Positions 24,740 to 36,627 of a stretch of 64,000 bases of DNA are shown here, piece after piece; positions within the stretch are counted from its first letter, which is position 1, and every line of letters starts with the position of its first letter. The notes beneath the pieces are model-generated. The model searched no databases. It saw only the letters and a list, made by a program, of their open reading frames with translations, and had not been told where the DNA came from. Source of the DNA: Cryptomeria japonica (Eukaryota; Streptophyta; Pinopsida; Cupressales; Cupressaceae); NCBI RefSeq assembly GCF_030272615.1, contig NC_081411.1:827318897-827382896 (forward strand), in the 5' to 3' direction. The position numbers were made by a program, and so were the translations under genes.

Positions 24740-26496
24740 TGTAGTCACATAAATCTGTCCACTTAATTAAATGAATATTTAGTATTTATTTGATTATTTA
24801 ACCATCAATCAATAATTAATTAAATTAATATTTAATTAATTCATCTTAACCCTCTTCTCCTATTAATTAAATAAATTATTTGATTTATTTGATTTAATTC
24901 ACTTAGCCAAATTCAGACCATTAACTAAATAAATAAATCATATTTATTTAATTAAATCTTATCTCACATTTAAATAAATTAATATTTATTTAAATCCCCC
25001 AAAATCCCATCTCTCACATTTAAATAAATTAACATTTATTTAAATCACCTTTATCCATCCACCCACTTGCATTTTCCTACAAATGCAAGTTGCACAACTA
25101 TTTTAAATAAATAAATTATTTATTTAAAATCCTATTTATCCTCACCCGCTTGAAACCTTTAATGGTTTCCCTTAAAGTCTTCAAACTTAATGGCTTCCTT
25201 CTAGAGTCTTCTCAAGCCTTTAATGGTTTCCCTTAAAGTCTTCAAACTTAATGGCTTCCTTCTAGAGTCATCTCAAGCCTTTAATGGTTTCCCTCAAAGT
25301 CTTTGAGTATTTAATGCTTTATCTTCCTTTTTCTCATGTAAATAAGTTAAGATTTATATAAATAAAATCCAAAATTCACATTCACATTTGAATAAATTAA
25401 TATTTATTTAAATATCTATCCAAATGCAAATTACACCATTTAATTGAAATAAATGATTTTATTTCAATTGAAAATCTCAAAATTCCTCCCACACTTGCAT
25501 TCTCCTACAAAATCTACTTGCATTCCTAAATCCCTTCTAGATTTTTCAAACTCTTTCTAATTAGCCTAATCCTATCATAATCATTGTCAAAATCCTAAAT
25601 AAAAGGAAGCCACTTCTCAAAAACCTCCAAAGTCTTCAATAACCATTAAAGGCTTTATGTCTTCAAATGGTTAACCTCTAAAGTCTTCTGAACCATTAAA
25701 GGCTCTTACATAATCATTTATGGTTAACTCATCTTTTACCTTTGGTTAGAGACTTTCCTCTAACTTAACCATCTTTTTGACTCATGGGTCTCTTCAAAGC
25801 ATTTATTTCTTTGACTAAGGTAACCATTTAACCCTTGCATATTCATTTATCCCTTGGACAAAAGGAATATCCATTAACCTAACCCTAACCCAACCCCCAG
25901 GGTAACCATCATGTCCCCTCAAGCATTTAGTGATCCTTATCTCTCCTCTCAAGCCTCCTCATGGTGACACTTGTCAACATGGGATTGGGTTGGAAGTCTC
26001 ACATGGATTGAATATCTTTCAATCCTAACCCTTGTTAAGATTGCTCAATCTTAACCCTTCATTTTCCTATTTCTTCTATAAATAGAACCCTTCTCCTCAA
26101 GCAAATAATGAAGCATTAGAGTATTGTTGTTATACTGGTATTAGCATAGAGCTTTTTCATAGCATCACTATCTACACTTTCATAGCATTTGTTTATCACA
26201 TCCAACCATCTTGAATCTCCACATGGCATCCATGGCTAGTGCTAAAAGCTGAGAGCTACACTCATTTGGGACTTGGAGAGGGGAGAAACAAGGGAAGAGC
26301 ATCAAAAGGCATCATGGAAGCATCTTAGAGAGGCTCTTCTCCTTTCTATTGTTTTGTTAAATTTCTTTCATGTTTTTTTGAAATCTCTTTTGATATGTTT
26401 AGAATGGTTTTTAGTTCTTTGTTTTGGTTTAATGGTTCAAACTAACTTATTAACATTGAATTTTGTTGTTGTCTTGTCCCCATTTCCATGACATCA
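24740..26496 (+). repeat. 3' LTR of element B, complete (1,757 bp)
   Basis: The left edge is fixed by comparison with element C: homology starts in both at TGTAGTCACATAAATCTGTC with unrelated sequence before it. The right edge CATCA is fixed by comparison with the 5' LTR. TG...CA termini. Contains the 61-bp array (three units, 25157-25317), AT-rich palindrome-like AATAAATTAATATTTATT stretches, and a TATAAATA box at 26077-26084. Confidence 0.85.
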
Positions 26497-26534
<38 letters not shown>

Positions 26535-26575
26535 ACATAGACATATGCATATATATGTACACACACACACACAAA
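26497..26575. repeat. TG/AC microsatellite at the right edge of element B
   Basis: ATATATG(TG)n followed by an interrupted AC run. Element B apparently inserted into or next to it. Confidence 0.85.
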
Positions 26576-28056
26576 TCAAATCTTCAATTTGCATAGTTTA
26601 AGCCGTGTGTGTGAAATCTCTCACCTTTCTCTTTTTCTTTCTTTTTTTCTTTCATGTTTTCTAGATAACTCCTTATCATAAAAAAATTATTACAAATTGT
26701 ATGTTGGATGCTACTTATTACACACTTCTCCCTAGTTTGTAGGTTTCAATGAGTGTCAAGAACAAGAAAAATCAAGAGTGGTCTATTACTTTGCATAGAC
26801 TACATATCATATGAGTGTCTAAAAAATATTTAAAACTCCTAAAGTTGTCTATAGTGACCACTAGTCCTTACAAGCATTTAGATATTGGAGATCAAGCTAA
26901 GAAAGTTGCAACGGTTTGTGAAGTGTTGAACCATTCTCACGAATTGTATGACACTTTCACTTCTGCATGTGTGGAGATCAATTAAACAAATGTGAATTTG
27001 AAGAAAAATAACAATTTAATTTTTGAATAAGACAAATTCAGCTGAGTCATCCAAAAAATTTTAAAATAAGGTTGAATTATATTTTGTGTTCTCATCATAT
27101 TAAATATGGGTTCTTCACTTTAACAATTGTGACTTATTATTTATTGTTCATTGCCTTCTCTACTTCTACAGCTGGTCGTAAACGAAAGAATGAGTATAAT
27201 AATATAGTTGCTTTTCATGAACTCACACCATCTACATCTACTTCTGCCTCAACACTCCTCCAAAAGTCGTGCTACGATGTGTTCATCAAGAAATTTATGA
27301 AGAATTTTATATGAAATTTTATTATATTAAAATATTTTTCTCAATTTAATTAATCATACATACATATATATAAGACTGGCCTAGTGATCATTTTTTTCAT
27401 ATGTATTATGCATTGCATTTCCTATTCAGCCTGGAACCCCCTGTGAGGTCAGTTGAGATGAGGAAGTAATGGGTAGCACTTTTGGAGGAGATTGTTCAAT
27501 CGCGCTCTCTTCACCTGAACCAAAGATTTTAGTTGTGACAATGTGAAGCTGGGAAACCCTATTTTCTTGTCAAAAAATGGAAAATGCCCTGTAGGAGTGA
27601 AAAGTGAAATAGAAAACCGGAAGATTGCATCTGCTTGAAACTTCACGAGTTATCCCAGTGCGCAGATACTTGGCAAGGGATGTTTATTAAAGAGATTGAC
27701 GTGTTCTAATTTCGTTTAATAATTTGTTATTAAGCTATAATATTCAGGAAAAGTGTGGAAACAGTGGACACAATTATTGTGTGCCCTAATAACAGGCAGG
27801 CGGCGTAGAGGAAGAGGAGGAAGAATCAGAAGCTGCAATGGGTCGAAGTGAGTTATATTCAATTTTGTTGATGCAATCTAGAATCGATTAATATTGGATG
27901 TTCTGCAAACTTTATCATAAATCTAGACGACATGTTTGTCGATGGTGGACGCGGTCATTTTCTTCGCAAACTTTGATTGGGCAGTTTTTCCTTGAGTATC
28001 CTTTGATTCGAATGTCCACGTTGAAAGATAAAATGTTTCTTTGTTTCTATAATCAG
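26576..28056. other. Intergenic, no recognisable gene
   Basis: AT-rich sequence with one 80-codon frame (27072-27314, hydrophobic start then Ser/Thr-rich) that I cannot assign. A GC-richer stretch at 27795-27850 has a purine-rich leader, ATGGGTCGA and a good donor (A/GTGAGT), and could be a first exon upstream of the tubulin-like fragment, but support is thin. Confidence 0.4.
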
Positions 28057-28144
28057 TTGGTAAGGAGATAGTGGATCTGTGTCTGATTCGAGGGACCGGA
28101 AGGTTGCGGACACCTGCACATCGTGCACAGGTCTACCAGAAGGT
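28057..28144 (+). pseudogene. Alpha-tubulin-like fragment
   Basis: After a plausible acceptor (TTTCTATAATCAG) the sequence reads GKEIVDLCL, identical to the alpha-tubulin segment [25 protein letters not shown]. One frame over it continues DSRDRKVADTCT and, after a short TGCACA duplication, TGLPEG. This is the expected tubulin continuation with a one-base deletion and a few substitutions. Only about 30 codons are present, so this is a fragment, not a gene. Assignment is by eye from a short match. Confidence 0.5.
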
Positions 28145-28330
28145 TGATTAAACTGTCCGAGTTTTTTTTCTGAAAGAGCAGCATACCCACATTTTGGTAT
28201 TCTTCAAGTTCTACTCTTCTACCTGTAAGACATGGACGAATCTAGGGTTATTGGCGCGTGGGCTGATGTGGGCTAGGAAGATCAGCCGCATGTCCCATAG
28301 CTAGTCTTCACGAAGGGTAAATGGGTAGAT

Positions 28331-30545
28331 ATGGCAACACAGAATTGGTTGAGGGCAGACTTACGAAATTTCAAACCAATCTGTAAGTATTTTTGGGGTT
28401 TTTTCAGAGGTCCAAGCAGTGGAAATTGGAGGAGTATGGATAGATCTGATGAAGGGCATCAACAATTTTTGGATCATAGGCATTTTGGTCAGGACCTGCG
28501 GCAAAAGTTTATCCCAAATCATTTAAAGGGGCTTCCGGGTAAACGATCTACAGAGCTGGGAGGAAAACCGTCCTATGTGAAAGTTGTGAAGTTTTCATCT
28601 ATAAATGAGGCAATTAGGGCTTCTCGGCTGAACATTGGTGAAAAGATGATGCACAAACAATCTAACAGTAACCCGCTTGAGTTATCTTCGTCACATCAAA
28701 GGGGGGATAAGGTAAGGGAATCTTCGACATCAGGAAAAGACAATAAGGTAAGTATAAATCAAACCGGCTCTAATTTAGGAGGTGGGTCTTCACAGGTATG
28801 GGCTCATGTTCCATGGATTGATTTACTTGATTCTGTTGTGGATTTGAAAGCTCGTTGTTTGCATACACATGCTATTTCTGGGGAAATATGGGGGGATGTA
28901 ACTAGTTTATCTAAATTTCATCATAAATTGCAAAAAAAGTGGTCTGATATGCATTATTTTCAATTACTCTCTGCAAATGCATTTATTATTGTTTTCAACT
29001 CTTCTTCTATTAGGGATGAAGTTTTAAAATTTTCACATTATTGGTTTGGTAAAAATTTAGTGTTTGTTTCAACTTGGAAACTATTTTATGTCCCTGCTTG
29101 GTCAAGCTTTAAATTAGTTCCTTTCTGGTTTGGCTTGCCCAAATTACCATTTGAATCTATGGACCCAGAGGTTTTGGAACAAATTGATAATACTTGTGGT
29201 TCTTTCTTATCATCAAGATTTGATTTTGTGGAGGGGGAGGTTTTGGTAAAAATTTGTGTCTTGACTAACCCTAATAATGTTTGCCCTCGAACCTGTATCA
29301 TTAAATCTCATGAGGGTATCTGGAAACAACCAATTAATAAGTTGGAGAAAGACTTTGGTAAAACTTCCTTGCAATTGGATGCTCCTTTCCTTATGGATTT
29401 TTTGAAATCCTCTGTTTTGGATAAGGCAGAACATTGCTTGGGTAGTAACGATAATCCATTTCTGGATAAACTATTAGTTAATGGTTCCACTGGGAAACCT
29501 CTTGCTACTTTTGAGGTTAACCAGGCTATGAGGGATGTTGGGAAGCGAGAGGTTTATGTTGTGTCTCACGATCCGGAGTCTGTAGGGTTTTTTACAAGTA
29601 AGGATAAGACAATAGCTCACCAGAATATTGTGGTTTCGGGGGACAACAATGTGGATGATCTACTTCCAAATCTCACTACCTCAAATTCCTTGGATAAGTC
29701 ACTAAATGATGGTGGTGGGAATCCTGTCTATCCTGTGAAGTCAAAATAATGCTTAGAAAGTTGTCAGGGGATTGGTCAGATTTTTGTGAAGAATGATGGG
29801 GTTGTTTCAGAGTCTAATGTTGGGGTTTCTTCTCTAGGGTTTCCTGATGATGCTATCCTTGCTCAACAAGTCAAAGAATTGGTGTCTAATTCTTCGCAGC
29901 ATGTTGATGTGGATGTGGATAATAACGCCACCTTAGGAAATAATATTCAGTACGGGGGCATTCCTGTTATTGTGCTAGATGAAAATCTGGTTCACCAAGT
30001 GAATGATCTTTTAAAGATCATGAGCATTAGATGGATGAGGACATTACGAATAGGGTTATCTATTCCATTGAGAATGACTTGGTGGGAATTAAATCGACCC
30101 TTCCTATTTCTGCATCTGCTAACCCTTTTGAGATTTTGGCCTCATCAGAAGTGGGCATCATAGACAATTTAGCCATGACTTCTCCTAAGTCAAGTAAGAG
30201 TTTACCAATTGTTCAAACTACTCTAATTAGGGCTTTTGTGTGGTTTCTCCTAGTAGGGGTAGGCCTCCAAAGAATCGAAAGACTCAATTGAAGATTGATG
30301 CTGGGATTCAGCAAACTTTGTCTCTTTCTCCTGGTGTTGGGAAAGGGAAGCATTTGGTTTCTCTTGGTGACGCTATGAAAGGAAGTGGTACTCCTAAGGG
30401 CAAGAAGAGTAAGAAGTCTATTATCAATCCTCCTATGACTAGGTCGGGGGTTGTGAAGCGTAATCTTCAAAGTAGTTTTGGAGAAGGAAAGTCTTCTCTG
30501 TCTAAAGGAAAGAGGGGAGCCTTGGTCTCCCCTCGAGAGCAATGA
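28331..30545 (+). pseudogene. LINE ORF1 (DUF4283-type nucleic-acid binding protein)
   Basis: The first 472 codons (28331-29749) are open. Residues ~155-300 form the DUF4283 pattern of plant LINE and zinc-knuckle proteins (LKARCLHTHAISGEIWGD, LLSANAFIIVFNSS, VFVSTWKLFYVPAWSSF, FWFGLPKLPFESM, EVLVKICVLTN). A stop at 29747 is followed by continuation in the same frame to about 30020, then frame changes lead to a basic Lys/Arg/Ser-rich tail (30240-30545: KGKKSKKSIINPPMTRSG). No intact CCHC knuckle seen. The last stop (TGA, 30543-30545) overlaps the ORF2 start as ATGA. Probably the RNA-binding chaperone-like partner of ORF2. Confidence 0.75.
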
Positions 30546-33500
30546 GAATTATATCTTGGAATGTTAGGGGCTTAAATGCCCCTAACAAGAGGCGCTTAAT
30601 TAAGTCCCAAATGGACTTAGTTAAGTGTGATATTTTCATGTTGCAAGAGACAAAATTGTCAAAGGAGTCTGCTGATTTGGTTATTTCTTCTTGGAGAAAG
30701 TGGGAATTCCTCTCCTCTCCAGCTTGAGGTGTGTCAAGGGGTTTGGCATTTCTTTGGAATAACTATAACATTGAGGTTGAGCTAGTTGTTTCTACTATAA
30801 ACTGGATGTTGGCCTTAGTTAAAAGCAAGCTTTCGAAGGTTAAGTTTTGGCTTTTTAATATTTATGCTCCTTCTGGTATTCAAAGGAAGACTAAATTATG
30901 GAGAGAACTTAAGAGGATTTCCTACCCTTTAAGGCATGGTCCCTTTATAATCTTTGGGGGGGATTTTAATGCTATCACTGACTTGGGAGAAAAGAAAGAA
31001 GGTATTCTTCCTAATAAAAAAATTATGGAAGACTTTGGGATGTTCATTAAGGACATGCATCTTTTTGATTTTCAGTTTCAGAATGGGATTTTCACATGGA
31101 CAAATATGCGAAGAGATTTTTCTTAGATTGCGGAAAGGTTAGACCGGTTTTTGTTATTAGATGTTTGGATTGATTCAGAGTTTGAATTTTTTTCCTCTAT
31201 TCTTCCAGTTTCGAGGTCAAATCATTTTCCAATTTCTCTATCAATTATGGAAGATAAAGCTCCTTTTAAGTCACCTTTTAAATTTGAACCTATGTGGTTT
31301 AGAGATTCTTCCTTTTTGCCTTTTCTCAAAAAATGGTGGAGTTTTGCTCCTTATTGCTCTGGATCTCGAATGTTTCAGATTGCTAAGAAGTTGAGATTTT
31401 TGAAATTTAATATTAGAGAATGGAATTTATTGCATTTTAAGAACATCTTTCTGGAAAAACAGAGGATTCAAGATATGATTGAATGTCTTAATTCACATGT
31501 GATTCAACATGGTATGGTGCCTCTTGTTTTTGATGAACTAAAATTGCTAAAAGCAAAGGTTGAAGAAGTTTTGTCCAAAGAAGAAATCTATTGGAGACAG
31601 AAATCGAGGGAGATCTGGCTTTCAGATGGTGATAGAAATACAAAAAAATTTCACTCTTCAACAAAAATTAAGAGAATTACAAACAAGATATCTTGTATTG
31701 AGTGTCCAAATGGCAGACTTTTAACAGAACAGGAGGATATTGCTTCAGAGGCAGTTAGGTTTTTTAAGCCACTATTGTCTTCAGAGCATAGAGATCTTCA
31801 TAATAACATTTCTTCTAATATTCCTACTTTGGTATCTTCGGAAGATAATAAAATGTTGATGTCTCCTTTTTATTTGGATGAAGTTAAGAATGTTGTTTTT
31901 GCAATGAACCCTGATAAGGCTCTGGGACCAGATGGATTTACTCCTTTATTTTTTCAGAAGTGCTAGGATTTTGTGGGGAATGATGTTTTATTGGCCCTTG
32001 AGAAAGCTAGAAGGAATAGGTTTGTTTTGAAAGAGCTTAATACTACAATGATTGCAATTATTCCTAAAAAAGAGGTTACCAAGATATTTGTTGATTTTCG
32101 CCCTATTGCTTTATATAATACTTTGTACAAGATTTTTACCAAGGCTATTTCTTTAAGGTTGGCTAAAATTCTACCTAGGATCATTTCTTTAGAACAAGGT
32201 GGTTTTGTTTCAAGAAGGGAGACGGCAGAGGGAGTTACAGTGGTGCATGAGGTTCTGCATTCTATTTCTACTTAGAGAATCTTGGCCATGATCCTCAAAT
32301 TAGATATGATGAAAGCATATGATAGAGTAGAATGGGGGGCATTGTGTGTTGTTCCACTTAAATTGGACTTTTCCAAGGCATGGGTCAAATGGATTCGTGC
32401 TTGTATTTCTTCTGCAAGGTTCTCGGTTCTAATTAATGGTTCCCCTTGTGGTTTTTTCTCCTCTTCTAGGGGTTTGAGGCAGGGGGATCCCTTGTCTCCT
32501 TTCTTGTTCATTCTTCTAGCTGAAATGTTCAGTTGGGCTATAAGAGCTACTAAGCTGGGAGGGCTTTGGAAGGGAATTAGGATTCATAATGTTCCACAAA
32601 GAATTTCGCAATGCTTGTTTGCAGATGATACCTTGTTATTTGGTCAGGCCTCTTTGGGTGAGGCAAGAGTGATAAAGGGGATAATACAGAATTATGCATC
32701 CTTTTCTGGTCAAAGAGTCAATGTTGATAAGTCAAATATTTTTTTCCTTCATGCTTCACAATTGATTCAGGATAGATTGACGAGTTTTTGGGGATTTGCA
32801 TCTGGAAATCTTCCTTGTTCTTATCTTGTTATACCTTTCTTCATTAAGAAGGATAGAGTTGAGTTTTGGGATAAGATCATTTCAGTTATCTCTAGAAGGA
32901 TCCTATCCTAGAATTATAGATGGTTATCTTTGGCTGGTAAGATTGTTCTTATTAAGTCTGTCCTATATGTTAGTTTGCAAGATACTCTTCGGTCCTTCCT
33001 TTGGAGTAATAATAAAGAACGTAAGAAGAAACTCCCTCTAGTAGCATGGGATAAAGTTTGTTTGCCTAAAAACCTTGGGGGCACAAGCATTAGGAGTCTG
33101 GAAAGTCAGAATTTAGCCTTAGGTGCTAAGTTGGTTTGGAAATTGTATGAGAGACCATTCTCCTTTTGGGCATAAATTATGTTTGCTAAATATTTAAATA
33201 ATGGACCAAGAGAGTATGTTTTTCAAGTTTCTAATTTACCGTTTGGTTCAGCGATTTGGAATTTTCTATGTAAATGTAGATCAGTGATTTTGCCTCATCT
33301 CTCATGGATTGTTCATAATGGTAGAAAGGTCAGGTTTTGGGAGAAAGTTTGGAATGGACATCCCCCTTTGGTGAACTCAAGGGATTGGTCTCCTTTAATT
33401 TCCACTCTTTCTTCCCTTTGGGGTGTCTTTGTGGCTGATTATTTTGAAATTGAGTATAGTGGGAATCTTATGGTGGCAAAATAGAAATCAATTGAGTTTT

Positions 33501-34735
33501 TAGATATTGATCAAAATGTGAAATTGGAATATGAAAAGATGTTGGGGGAGAGAGTAATAATTCTTTCTAATGTCGACAATGAGCTTATCTGGACAAGGAA
33601 TATCTCTAGTAAGTACACAATTAAGGATGGCTATAATTCTCTCTTGGTTGGTAAAGATTTATCTACTTGGCCATACAAACTGTTTTGGCATATAGCTTGC
33701 CTCCCAAAGGCTGGTGCTTTTGCTTGGTTAGCAGTGCAAGACAGGGTCCTTACAGGAATGAGGTTGGGTAGGTTGGGTATTACTACAGTATTTTCTTGTG
33801 TCTTTTGTAATAAAAATTTAGAATCCTCCGCACACTTGTTTCTTCACTGTGATTTTGCCTATGCTTTCTGGCAGTGGTTGTTTGAAAAGCTTAATTTATC
33901 CTTTGTTATTGGTAAGGATCTCCTTTCCCACTTTAGAGCCTGGCCTCTCCTGTTTGCCTCATCTTTCTATGCATGTCTTTGGATTATTTCTCCATCTATT
34001 GTGATTTGGAATATTTGGTTAGAGTGTAATAATAGGATTTTTAAAAAAACAAGTTCTTCCTTAGCTGAGGTTTTATTGAGGATTGAATCTTCCATCTCTG
34101 AAGTTGCTTTGTCTTTTATCTATAAGAATTTGGAAACCCTTACCTCTTTTTCTCATTGAGATGGTATGGTAACTCGAGTTTGGAGAATGTTATCAGTCTT
34201 ACCTTCTCATGGATCTATTTTAAATAAGACCAATGCTATAAGTAAGAGAAATTTTGCTTGCTGGAAACCTCCTCCGCAAGGGCATTTTAAATTGAATTTT
34301 GATGGTGCTTCTCATGGGAACCCTAGCCTGGCAGGGGCAGGTATGGTAATTTATGATCATAAGGTAAGATTTGTTCAGGCTCGTTGTCATGCAATTGGTT
34401 TCAAGTCTAACAATTGTGCAAAATTCTTTGCTTTGTCCTTTGGTTTGGATATGGCTATATCTTTAGGAATTAAGGACTTGATAATTGAGGGTGATTCTAT
34501 GGTTATTATTCAAAGTGTCATGAAAAAGAAGTCGAATTGTTGGCAATTACAATATATACTTGATCATATTTTGCAAAAATTAGATTTTTTTGATTCCTTT
34601 TTTATTTCCCACTGTTATAGGGAAGTGAATAAAATTGCAGATTTCTTGGCTAACTTAGCCATTGATAGTGAAGCTAATATGTGGGAGGTAAGTGTGGATG
34701 AGATCCCTTCCTCAGTTTTGGAATATTTGAAGTAA
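30542..34735 (+). pseudogene. LINE ORF2 (endonuclease, reverse transcriptase, RNase H)
   Basis: One frame of 1,398 codons from ATG 30542 to 34735, interrupted by eight stops (ending at 30727, 31126, 31966, 32275, 32911, 33175, 33484, 34159) and no frameshift. APE-type endonuclease: IISWNVRGLN, LQETK, GGDFNAI, and SRSNHFPI where the family has SDH, so the Asp is Asn. RT: NPDKALGPDGF, DFRPIALYN, GLRQGDPLSP and FADDTLLF (near 32620). zf-RVT: FSCVFCNKNLESSAHLFLHC. RNase H (34166-34735): NFDGASHGN, EGDSMVI and NKIADFLANLA, but the catalytic Glu appears as Lys (AKFFAL). Dead copy. Confidence 0.85.
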
Positions 34736-35018
34736 AGAAGGGCATAGTTGTAGTCTTCATCAACCTCCTTATTTGGTGTGGCTTTTCTTTGGTGTGGGTT
34801 CCTGCTATGCTTGATCACAATGTTTATTTTGACAGGGTCTCTGACTTTGGTTTCATTTCTGCTATGTGGTATCATTCTAACCAGTGGTTTGGAGAATTGT
34901 GTTTCATAGACAGGGGTGGTTCAGACTGATATTTTTTGGCAGCAACGGATATGCATCTTTCGGTGATCATACTTTAATCTTCCTTCTATATGCTTCTGTT
35001 GACAGCTTCCTTTATATC
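34736..35018 (+). other. LINE 3' UTR, first part
   Basis: No ORF. It ends in ATATC, the target site of the solo LTR; the UTR resumes at 36209. Confidence 0.6.
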
Positions 35019-36208
35019 TGTAGCGTCCTAAAATTGCAACACTTGCAATTTCGACTGCATTTGGGTCTTCACGATGGCGATGCAACACGGAACCTGAATG
35101 GAGACCCCGAAACTTGTCCACGACATCAAAAACTGCATTTTTCAGCACCCTGGCTTGGTCCTCCTTGCACCCTGCTGTCCCTGGAGGTGGGACCATGGTG
35201 CCCAGCACCCTGGTCCCTGGCCCTATTTTGGGCCCGGTCTCTTTTGGGGCTTCGGGTCTTTAAGTTTGCAAATTGAAAAATAATGTTTCCTGGTCGGCCT
35301 AAGGTCGGAAAAATCAGTCTATCAACCCTAATTGGCAAGTATATAAACTACATTTTCCTCTCTCATTTTAGAAGATGGAAAAAAGGCAGAAACGATACTC
35401 AAACATTCAAGCATTCAAGCATTCAAGCATTCCTTCAAGCAATTGATCATTCTAAGTCTCCATTCAAGGCTAGGTGTTGCATTCAAGACAAGGATTCAAC
35501 CATTGAAGAGGAGATCACATACAACATACAACATACAACAACATTTACACCTTCACATGTAAGAATACAAACATTCTTACAACAAGGTACTAGTACTTGT
35601 TTTATATTACAATCATTTACATTTACAGCATTTCTCATTTCTTGGTTAATTCCAAAACCGGGGTTTGACCTAAGGGCAAACCCCTAATCCCTAACCCCCA
35701 ATCGTCCTCGCTTTTCTGTGTGTAGGTTGCAGGTACGCAGCTGTAATTAAAGATCTGGAATCCTTGTGCAGAGACGAACAGATCCCCCTTCGTTTCGCGG
35801 AATTTTCGGAGGATCGTGTGCACGTCGGGCGCCATCGTCCCATCAACTTTCACTCTTATTTGCAGGACAGTGCCGTCTCGACATTTTACTGCTAATTCCA
35901 GGTCCGCAGCTTCATCCTATATTCCTATCTCTGTTTATAAGAGAATCTTTCTCACTTTTCATGCATTCCTAGCTTAATCCTTCTATCTACATTCTTTACA
36001 AAAGAGGGTAGCCTTGCTGTCACAACCCTTGAAACTCATTTAGAATCCAATCTTGCATTGTGTGGGATTGGATCTTGTGGGTTTCAACCCCTCTTTTGAA
36101 TGTAAAGTCTCCCCTAAGTGAAAATTGTCAACCCTAGTGACCTCCTTTCTCTCTCCTTGGAGTGGTGGGGGGAACACTAAGGGTTCGATCGCGATTTTCC
36201 GCTTTACA
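35019..36208 (+). repeat. Solo LTR (1,190 bp) with ATATC target duplication
   Basis: Starts TGTAGCGTCC and ends GCTTTACA. It is flanked by ATATC on both sides (35014-35018 and 36209-36213), a perfect 5-bp duplication. No internal domain lies between, so this is a recombined solo LTR, unrelated to the LTRs of elements B and C. It contains a TATATAAA box (35340), a threefold CAAGCATT repeat just downstream, and short direct repeats (CATACAACATACAAC). The LINE 3' UTR continues on both sides, proving it inserted into the LINE. Confidence 0.9.
35340..35347 (+). promoter_or_regulatory. TATA box of the solo LTR
   Basis: TATATAAAC about 320 bp into the LTR. It would have driven the lost element. Confidence 0.5.
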
Positions 36209-36213
36209 ATATC

Positions 36214-36413
36214 TAATGTGGCTTATGTAATTGGGATGGGTTTTTTGATGTACTATGCCAATGGGCATTTGGTATTGGGTAGAATAGGCTTGTGTTACTT
36301 AAGCAATACTGAAGGGTTTTCTTACTGGTTCTTTCCCTTCAGTGCTTTTTGAACCAGACACTATAAAAAACTTTTAAAATTTAATATAATTCAGTGGTTC
36401 TATCCACTTTTAT

Positions 36414-36416
<3 letters not shown>
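36214..36416 (+). other. LINE 3' UTR, second part and end
   Basis: Continues the LINE 3' UTR after the solo LTR and ends in an A/T-rich terminus before the (AT)n run. Confidence 0.55.

Positions 36417-36484
<68 letters not shown>
36417..36484. repeat. (AT)34 microsatellite
   Basis: Uninterrupted AT dinucleotide run of about 68 bp at the LINE 3' end. Confidence 0.95.
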
Positions 36485-36487
<3 letters not shown>

Positions 36488-36627
36488 AAGTATAAAGAGA
36501 GCTGGTCTGGCTTTGTTGGTTCGAAATTGGGTGGAGAAATCTTCCCTTACGAGAACTTTGGGAGGCTAATAGTGATGTAAGCATCTTCCCTAAGTTCAAA
36601 CTCTAAGAAGCCTAGTTTATTTATTTT

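Larger units (their letters stand above)
10366..26496 (+). mobile_element. Element B: near-complete Ty3/Gypsy Tat-like retrotransposon
   Basis: Order is truncated 5' LTR, PBS, long leader with tandem array, gag, protease, G-patch, RT, RNase H, integrase, long 3' UTR, full 3' LTR. All in plus orientation. The two LTRs share the same sequence over ~1.4 kb with point differences and a different copy number of a 61-bp repeat, so insertion is not recent. The 5' LTR lacks the first ~370 bp. The 3' LTR ends in CATCA at the edge of a TG microsatellite. Integrase without chromodomain, DNG protease and CxxH...GH...C zinc knuckle point to the Tat/Athila group. No coding domain is fully intact. Confidence 0.85.
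28146..36416 (+). mobile_element. L1-like LINE retrotransposon, decayed, with nested solo LTR
   Basis: ORF1 with a DUF4283-type domain, ORF2 with endonuclease, RT, zf-RVT and RNase H in the plant L1 order. The 3' UTR runs 34736-35018 and resumes at 36214 after a nested solo LTR, ending near 36416 at an (AT)n run. The 5' boundary is not resolved; ORF1 starts at 28331. No poly(A) tail is clear because the end abuts the microsatellite. Confidence 0.85.

Noticed and set aside
27072-27314. 80-codon plus-strand frame
   Set aside because: No recognisable domain or supporting context; length is within chance for AT-rich DNA.
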